A stretch of 10,897 nucleotides of DNA from JASJBU01 sp965372385. GTDB lineage: Bacteria; Pseudomonadota; Gammaproteobacteria; Chromatiales; Chromatiaceae. The stretch is from the NCBI GenBank assembly GCA_965372385.1, contig CBDVCD010000103.1, positions 1 to 10,897 of the forward strand. Direction: 5' to 3'. The notes under the pieces were generated by a model that saw only the letters and a program-made list of their open reading frames with translations, did not search any database and was not told the origin of the DNA. This document shows positions 5,455-10,897 of the stretch, piece by piece; position 1 is the first letter of the stretch, and each line of letters opens with the position of its first letter. Both the position numbers and the translations under genes were made by a program.

Positions 5455-8400
5455 ATGGAAGCTGTTGATGGGTTTTTAACTCAAACGGTTTCCATCGACC
5501 TGGAAATCAATGAGTCCGGCATACTCTATGCTGTCGGCGCAATATGGGGCGAACGGGTCTTTAGCAGAAAAGGACGACTCGAACCCCTTGTGGTGCTCCG
5601 GGAGCTGGATGAATTCGTGGAACCCGCCAGCTACATCCTGGGCCACAATATCCTCAATCACGATCTGGCGGTATTGCGCGGGTTGGCACCCAACCTGAAG
5701 CTGTTCGACAAACCGGTGGTGGATACCCTCTACCTGTCACCGCTGGCTTTTCCCGAGAATCCCTATCACCGCCTGGTCAAGGACTATAAGCTGGTCCGCG
5801 ACTCCCTGAATGATCCCGTGGCGGATGCACGTCTGGCTGCTTCCGTGTTTCGAGATCAGTGGGCGAGCTTCGAGCAGTTGAAGGAGGGTGCAACCGATAT
5901 CCTGGCAATCTATCGCTATTGCCTGGATACGGACATCACTGGCAAGGGACTGGCGGTTGCCTTGAGCAGCATGGGGGCGGAGTCGGTCAATGCCGCCCGT
6001 GCCCTCGATATCCTCAAGCGGCAGCTGGCGGGCCAGGTCTGCGCCAGCCGTTTCCTGCCGGTTTTGACGCAATATCTGCCTGACCCCGCGAAACGTATTG
6101 CCCTGGCCTACTGCGTTGCCTGGTTACGGGTGGCCGGGGGGAATTCGGTGCTGCCGCCCTGGGTGAGGCTACAGTTTCCCGATGTGGCGCCGATCCTGCG
6201 GCAGCTACGGGATGTGCCTTGTGACAAGCCGGATTGTGAATACTGTCGTAAGACCCATGATCCGATGGCCCAACTGAAGCGCTATTTCGGATTTCCCGCA
6301 TTCCGCAAGAAACCTGAGACCCCGGATGGCGACAGTCTGCAGCAGGCTATTGTTTTGTCTGCCATGGGGGATCAGCCGGTACTTGCCCTGTTGCCCACCG
6401 GCGGAGGCAAGTCGCTCTGCTATCAGCTGCCCGCGCTGGTGCGCTATCAGCGCCGGGGTGTGTTGACGATCGTCATCTCGCCGTTGCAGGCACTGATGAA
6501 GGATCAGGTGGATAATCTGCGCAACAAGACCGGTTCGCCCAACGCTGCCGCTCTCTATGGCATGCTGACTGCGCCGGAGCGGGGCGAGGTGTTGAATGGC
6601 ATCCGGCTGGGTGATATCGCCCTGCTCTATGTCTCGCCGGAGCAGTTGCGCAATCGCTCATTCAAGCAGGCGATCAGTCATCGCGAGATCGGCTGCTGGG
6701 TATTCGACGAGGCCCACTGCCTCTCCAAATGGGGTCACGACTTCCGCCCGGACTACCTCTATGCCGCACGCTTCATCAAGGAGTTTTCCCAAGAAAATAA
6801 CGCTTTGTTGCCGCCGGTGCAGTGTTTTACCGCCACCGCCAAGGAGGACGTGAAGGCGGAGATCATCGACTATTTTCGTCGGGAACTGGGTCAGGAACTG
6901 AGCGTTTTCGAGGGTGGGGTAGAGCGGGACAACCTGCACTTCGAGGTGCAGATGGTGAACCGGGCCGAGAAGCTGGCCAGAATCCACGCCATTCTGCATG
7001 AGCGTCTGGGCCAGGATGGGGAGGGCAGCGCGGTGGTCTACTGTGCAACCCGCAAGCGCACGGAGGAGTCGGCGGAGTATCTGCAACAACAGGGCTGGGA
7101 GGCGGCGGCCTTTCATGCCGGGCTGGAGGCCCCGGTAAAGCGCCATATCCAGGAGAACTTCATCGCCGGCATAACGCGGGTAATCTGTGCCACCAATGCC
7201 TTCGGCATGGGTATCGACAAGGAGGATGTCCGCTTGGTGGTGCATGCCGACATACCGGGCTCCCTGGAGAACTATCTGCAGGAGGCGGGCCGGGCCGGGC
7301 GTGATCGGAAGCAGGCCGAGTGTGTCCTGCTGTATGACGAGAACGATGTGGAGTCCCAGTTCAAGCTGGGCAGTCTTTCCGAACTGAGCCGGAAGGATAT
7401 CGCCCAGATCCTGCGGGGGCTGCGCGCACAAAAACGCAACCCGGACGGCGAGGTGGTACTGACCACCGGCGAGCTGCTGAGGTCGGAAAAGGTGGATGCC
7501 AGCTTCGACAGCGGTGACAGAAACGCCAACACCAAGGTGATCACCGCGGTGGCCTGGCTGGAGCGTGCCGGCTTTCTGCAACGCAACCAGAACCGGACCC
7601 AGGTGTTCCAGGGAAGGCCCAGGGTAAAGAGCCTGGATGAGGCAAAATCAAAGATCGAAAAACTGGGCCTGTCAGCGCGTCAGCAACAACGCTGGCTGGC
7701 TATTCTGGATGCAATGATCAATGCGAAGAGCGACGAGGGTTTCAGCGCCGATGAGCTGGCCGAACACGCGGCCTTCAGCCGGGACGAGGGTAGGGATTCG
7801 GCTGACAGGGAGCATGAGACCGAGGCCCAGCGCGTACTGCGTACCCTGTATGACATGGCGGAGTCCGGTCTGATCGAGAAGAGCCTGTTGCTTACCGCCT
7901 ATGTACGTCACCAGGTCAGGCAGCCTTCCAATATTCTGTTGGAACAGGTCTGTGCCCTGGAACGGGCGATGCTCGATCTGTTACCCGAAGAGGCCCCTGA
8001 TGCAGAAGAGGGTGGGTGGCAGAGCCTCTCGCTGCGCCACCTCAATCAGCGTCTATGTGACCAGGGGCATAGCGAGAGTAATCCGGAGATCCTGCGCAAT
8101 CTGCTGCAAGGTCTGTCGCGGGATGGGCTGGGCCTGGCGGGGAGCCGCGGCAGTATCGATCTGCGCTATGCGGGGCAGGATCACTACCGGGTAAAACTGC
8201 AGCGGGGCTGGCGCGCCCTGCGAGAGACGGCCGAGCGTCGCCAGGCGGTGGCCAGTCGGGTGCTCGCCACCATCCAGGGCAAGATCCCAGCCAACACCCA
8301 GGCGAGCGCGGAACTGTTGGTGGAGTTCTCCGCCGAGGAGATCCTCGATGCCCTGCGTAGCGATATGCTGCTGGCCGCACAGCTCAAAGATCCCCTGGCC

Positions 8401-10656
8401 GCGCTGGACAGATCACTCATGTTCCTGCATGAACTGCGGGTCATCACCCTGCAGAAGGGACTGGCGGTATTCCGTCAGGCCATGACCATTCGCATCCTGC
8501 CCGAACAGAAGGGTCGAGGTTATAGCCAGGGTGATTATGAACCCCTGTCCCGCCACTATGACGAGCGCATCTTTCAGGTGCATGTGATCAACGAATATGC
8601 GCGTAAGGGTTTGCAGAAGATCAGTCAGGCAGTCGCCCTGGTTGCAGCCTATTTCTCCATGGAGAAGGCGGCGTTTGTCGCACGCTACTTCCCGGGGCGT
8701 GAGACGCTGCTCGGTCGTGCCACCAGTCAGGAGTCCTACCAGCGGATCGTGGAAGATCTGAATAACCCGGTGCAGCAGAGCATCGTAGCAGCCGATGAGG
8801 GGAAAAACCTGCTGGTGCTTGCCGGTCCGGGTTCCGGCAAGACTCGGGCCGTGGTCCACCGTTGCGCCTATCTGCTGCGGGTGAAGCGGGTTCCACCCAG
8901 CAGCATCCTGGTGCTCTGTTTTAATCGAAATGCCGCCAACACCTTGCGGCGCCGCTTGCGCGAATTGGTTGGACAGGATACCCAGGGGGTCACGGTTCAG
9001 ACCTATCATGGGCTTGCCCTGCGTCTCACCGGTCACTCCCTGGCGGATAGTAATGGGCGGCAAACCGGTGATGCCATCGACTTTGATCGACTGCTGAAAG
9101 AGGCCGTGGCGCTGTTGCAGGGAAACCAGGAGATGCTGGGTCTCGAACCGGATGAAGTGCGGGACAGGCTGTTGGCCGGTTATCGCCATATCCTGGTGGA
9201 TGAGTACCAGGATATCGACGAAGACCAGTATGCGCTGGTCTCCGCGATTGCGGGAAGAACCCTTGCTGACCGGGATCAACGTCTGAGTATCATGGCAGTG
9301 GGTGACGATGATCAGAACATCTACCAGTTTCGCGGCGCGAATGTGGAGTTTATCCGCCGCTTCCGGGAAGATTATCAGGCCCGGGTCTCATACCTGGTGG
9401 ACAACTATCGATCCAGCGGCCATATCATCGAGGCCTCCAATGCATTGATCGGCGTCAACCGGGATCGTATGAAGAGCGAACATCCCATTCACCTCAACCC
9501 GGAGCGGCAAGGGCTGGATCCTGGGGGAAAGTGGGAGAAGCTGGACCCCTTGGCGCGTGGTCGGGTGCAGCTTCTGGGGGTGGCCAGCCAGCAACGCCAG
9601 GCGCTGGCGCTGGTCTCCGAGCTGAAGCGTTTGCAGCAACTGGAGCCCGGCATACAGTGGTCGGATTGCGCCGTCTTTGCCCGGGAGTGGTCGGTGCTCG
9701 AACCGATCCGTGCGCTGTGTGAAGCCGCAGCAATTCCTGTCTGTATGACGGCTGAAAAAGAGAAACAACCCTGGCCCTTGCGCGTACGGGAGAACCGGCG
9801 CCTGCTCGAACAGTTGAAATCAGTGGGTGAGGAACTTCGCCGGGCGGATCAGTTGCTGGAACTGCTGGATGTCCTGAGCCCGGTATCCAGGCAAAACGGT
9901 TGGTGGGCTCAGCTGCGCCACATTCCGCAGGATTGGCGTGAGGAGACCCATAACAGTGAGCTGCCCGTAAAGCAGTCCATCGAATTTGTCTGCGAATCCT
10001 TGATCGAACAGCGACGGGAACACTACCTGTCGGATGGGGTCTTCCTCAGCACCATCCACTCCGCCAAGGGGATGGAGTTTTCCCATGTCTTCGTGCCCGA
10101 GGGTGGCTGGGGCAGGGCGGATAGTCAGCAGGTAAAGGAAGCGGAACGGCGGCTCTACTATGTGGCGATGACCCGTGCCCGTGAGACCCTTTGCCTGTTT
10201 CAACTGGCGGAAGGTAAGACTGGATTTTCCGCCAACTTGGGTGACGGCTTCATGCTCAGGCGAGAGGGGGTGGTTGACGGAGACATTCCCACCGATGCAC
10301 TGGGACGCCGCTATGCGGTGCTGGGGATGCAGGATATCAATCTCGGGTACGCTGGACGAAAGGGGGCACATGACCCGATTCATGCTGCCCTCTCCCAGCT
10401 TGAGGTCGATGATTCTCTCGACGCAAAACTGAGCGGTGGCAAGATACTCCTGATGCGTGGCAATCTGCCGGTAGCGTCGCTCTCGAAAAGCACCAGTGAG
10501 GCCTGGCGCGACAGGCTGAGTAGTATTGAATCCATCCGGGTACTCGCCATGGTTCAGCGGACAGCTGAGGATGAAGGGGAGGCGTTTCGTCGCAGTTGCC
10601 GGGTGCCGGAGTGGGAGGTGCCCCTGGTGGAGATTGTTTCAAGAGAGGCGGGATAA
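5455..10656 (+). CDS. Exonuclease-RecQ-UvrD fusion protein (giant dual helicase)
   Basis: A 1733-residue single-chain DNA-processing enzyme. Residues ~10-135 are a DnaQ-like exonuclease: D15 and E17 (SIDLE), GHNILNHD (63-70), and NDPVAD (119-124), where Asn119 stands at the usual motif III His. C256, C261, C264 and H268 form a possible zinc site. RecQ core, ~275-640: Walker A TGGGKS (315-320), DEAH (418-421) followed by the RecQ loop HCLSKWGHDFRPDY, FTATA (458-462), YCATRK (529-534), FHAGL (553-557), QEAGRAGRD (609-617). Residues ~640-720 look winged-helix-like. About 720-1095 is unassigned. UvrD/Rep core, ~1100-1585: Q1107/Q1108, AGPGSGKT (1123-1130), DEYQD (1249-1253), GDDDQNIYQFRGA (1283-1295), NYRSS (1317-1321), STIHSAKGMEF (1532-1542), YYVAMTRAR (1568-1576). 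The C-terminus ~1590-1733 is unassigned. RecQ enzymes are typically ~600 and UvrD ~720 residues. An in-frame TAA at 5452-5454 fixes the earliest start; the RBS (CAGGG, 5447-5451) is weak. A role in recombinational repair or defence is inferred. Confidence 0.93.
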   Translation: MEAVDGFLTQTVSIDLEINESGILYAVGAIWGERVFSRKGRLEPLVVLRELDEFVEPASYILGHNILNHDLAVLRGLAPNLKLFDKPVVDTLYLSPLAFPENPYHRLVKDYKLVRDSLNDPVADARLAASVFRDQWASFEQLKEGATDILAIYRYCLDTDITGKGLAVALSSMGAESVNAARALDILKRQLAGQVCASRFLPVLTQYLPDPAKRIALAYCVAWLRVAGGNSVLPPWVRLQFPDVAPILRQLRDVPCDKPDCEYCRKTHDPMAQLKRYFGFPAFRKKPETPDGDSLQQAIVLSAMGDQPVLALLPTGGGKSLCYQLPALVRYQRRGVLTIVISPLQALMKDQVDNLRNKTGSPNAAALYGMLTAPERGEVLNGIRLGDIALLYVSPEQLRNRSFKQAISHREIGCWVFDEAHCLSKWGHDFRPDYLYAARFIKEFSQENNALLPPVQCFTATAKEDVKAEIIDYFRRELGQELSVFEGGVERDNLHFEVQMVNRAEKLARIHAILHERLGQDGEGSAVVYCATRKRTEESAEYLQQQGWEAAAFHAGLEAPVKRHIQENFIAGITRVICATNAFGMGIDKEDVRLVVHADIPGSLENYLQEAGRAGRDRKQAECVLLYDENDVESQFKLGSLSELSRKDIAQILRGLRAQKRNPDGEVVLTTGELLRSEKVDASFDSGDRNANTKVITAVAWLERAGFLQRNQNRTQVFQGRPRVKSLDEAKSKIEKLGLSARQQQRWLAILDAMINAKSDEGFSADELAEHAAFSRDEGRDSADREHETEAQRVLRTLYDMAESGLIEKSLLLTAYVRHQVRQPSNILLEQVCALERAMLDLLPEEAPDAEEGGWQSLSLRHLNQRLCDQGHSESNPEILRNLLQGLSRDGLGLAGSRGSIDLRYAGQDHYRVKLQRGWRALRETAERRQAVASRVLATIQGKIPANTQASAELLVEFSAEEILDALRSDMLLAAQLKDPLAALDRSLMFLHELRVITLQKGLAVFRQAMTIRILPEQKGRGYSQGDYEPLSRHYDERIFQVHVINEYARKGLQKISQAVALVAAYFSMEKAAFVARYFPGRETLLGRATSQESYQRIVEDLNNPVQQSIVAADEGKNLLVLAGPGSGKTRAVVHRCAYLLRVKRVPPSSILVLCFNRNAANTLRRRLRELVGQDTQGVTVQTYHGLALRLTGHSLADSNGRQTGDAIDFDRLLKEAVALLQGNQEMLGLEPDEVRDRLLAGYRHILVDEYQDIDEDQYALVSAIAGRTLADRDQRLSIMAVGDDDQNIYQFRGANVEFIRRFREDYQARVSYLVDNYRSSGHIIEASNALIGVNRDRMKSEHPIHLNPERQGLDPGGKWEKLDPLARGRVQLLGVASQQRQALALVSELKRLQQLEPGIQWSDCAVFAREWSVLEPIRALCEAAAIPVCMTAEKEKQPWPLRVRENRRLLEQLKSVGEELRRADQLLELLDVLSPVSRQNGWWAQLRHIPQDWREETHNSELPVKQSIEFVCESLIEQRREHYLSDGVFLSTIHSAKGMEFSHVFVPEGGWGRADSQQVKEAERRLYYVAMTRARETLCLFQLAEGKTGFSANLGDGFMLRREGVVDGDIPTDALGRRYAVLGMQDINLGYAGRKGAHDPIHAALSQLEVDDSLDAKLSGGKILLMRGNLPVASLSKSTSEAWRDRLSSIESIRVLAMVQRTAEDEGEAFRRSCRVPEWEVPLVEIVSREAG

Positions 10657-10673
10657 TTTGGTTCCATGTAGCT

Positions 10674-10703
10674 ATTCCAATGTTAATAGGAAAACATTGG
10701 AAT
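10674..10703. repeat. Perfect 11-bp inverted repeat after the helicase gene
   Basis: ATTCCAATGTT (10674-10684) and AACATTGGAAT (10693-10703) are perfect complements separated by 8 bases, starting 17 bases after the stop codon. The stem is AT-rich and no T-tract follows, so an intrinsic terminator is doubtful. A protein-binding site or mRNA-end hairpin fits better. Confidence 0.5.
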
Positions 10704-10811
10704 CGATCTCCAGACCATCAGTTTGCTGTTATCGACCAACTCTCATCGACTGGCACAAAATAAGTCTGTAGCAGTCGTTCGGTGATAGAGATCAATCTGG
10801 CATAGTACACC

Positions 10812-10826
10812 ACAATTCAGAATTGT
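10812..10826. promoter_or_regulatory. 15-base palindrome, operator-like
   Basis: ACAATTC (10812-10818) and GAATTGT (10820-10826) are perfect complements around a single central A. Such odd-length short palindromes are typical of dimeric regulator sites. It may serve a gene beyond the window edge. Confidence 0.3.
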
Positions 10827-10831
10827 TCGTC

Positions 10832-10890
10832 CCTTAGCCTTCGGGTGCAACCCGCCTCCCGCGCATGGCCAGGCTAAATCGAAGGTAAGG
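10832..10890. repeat. Nested inverted repeats at the window end
   Basis: TTAGCCT (10834-10840) pairs with AGGCTAA (10871-10877), enclosing a perfect CGGGT-GCA-ACCCG hairpin (10842-10854). Alternatively CCTTAGCCTTCG (10832-10843) pairs with CGAAGGTAAGG (10880-10890) with one bulge. It could be a dispersed repeat, an RNA leader, or the edge of another element cut off by the window. Confidence 0.35.
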
Positions 10891-10897
10891 AAATCAA

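Noticed and set aside
6658..7581. Long - strand open frame within the RecQ region
   Set aside because: It lies opposite highly conserved RecQ motifs; the frame is open because of codon bias in the real gene.
8413..9279. Long - strand open frame within the UvrD region
   Set aside because: It is antisense to the Walker A and DEYQD motifs, with no start signal or domain of its own.
10832..10890. tRNA or other cloverleaf RNA at the window end
   Set aside because: The nested stems do not give acceptor, D, anticodon and T arms of correct length, and there is no GTTC-type T-loop.

Overview
This window is about 10.9 kb of moderately GC-rich bacterial DNA. Every supported gene lies on the + strand. 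Three things suggest a gammaproteobacterium, perhaps near the Chromatiales or sulfur-oxidising lineages: codon usage, a REP-type palindrome of the 'TAGCCCGGAT...ATCCGGG' kind, and CGCAAAT-rich intergenic repeats. The group assignment rests on recalled repeat types and general look, not on a search.

Left part (114-3880): a small anabolic cassette. Gene 1 is a two-domain protein. Its N-terminal domain is a LicC-like nucleotidyltransferase and its C-terminal domain is a CobD/HisC-type PLP enzyme. After a 214-base gap filled by a compound inverted repeat comes a membrane CDP-alcohol phosphotransferase. Its stop codon overlaps the start of an inositol-monophosphatase-family phosphatase (ATGA). A 51-residue Cys/His protein follows 14 bases later. 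Together they suggest that a phosphorylated amino alcohol (or aminophosphonate) is made, activated as a CDP derivative and transferred to an acceptor, after which a phosphate is removed. The exact product cannot be read from the sequence.

Middle (3881-5454): a REP palindrome, about 290 non-coding bases with a consensus -10 box, and then a secreted protein of unknown function. It has a signal peptide and six cysteines confined to its C-terminal third. A short intergenic region with a small palindrome and a weak promoter-like site leads into the last gene.

Right part (5455-10656): one very large gene encoding 1733 residues. It joins a DnaQ-like 3'-5' exonuclease domain, a complete RecQ-type SF2 helicase and a complete UvrD/Rep-type SF1 helicase. 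About 375 residues between the helicases and about 150 at the C-terminus are unassigned. The protein lacks the usual RecQ zinc-binding cysteines but has a Cys/His cluster before the helicase core, and its exonuclease motif III has Asn where His is expected. It is the most striking object here: a single-chain DNA-processing machine for repair or possibly genome defence. The last 240 bases carry three inverted-repeat structures and no convincing gene.
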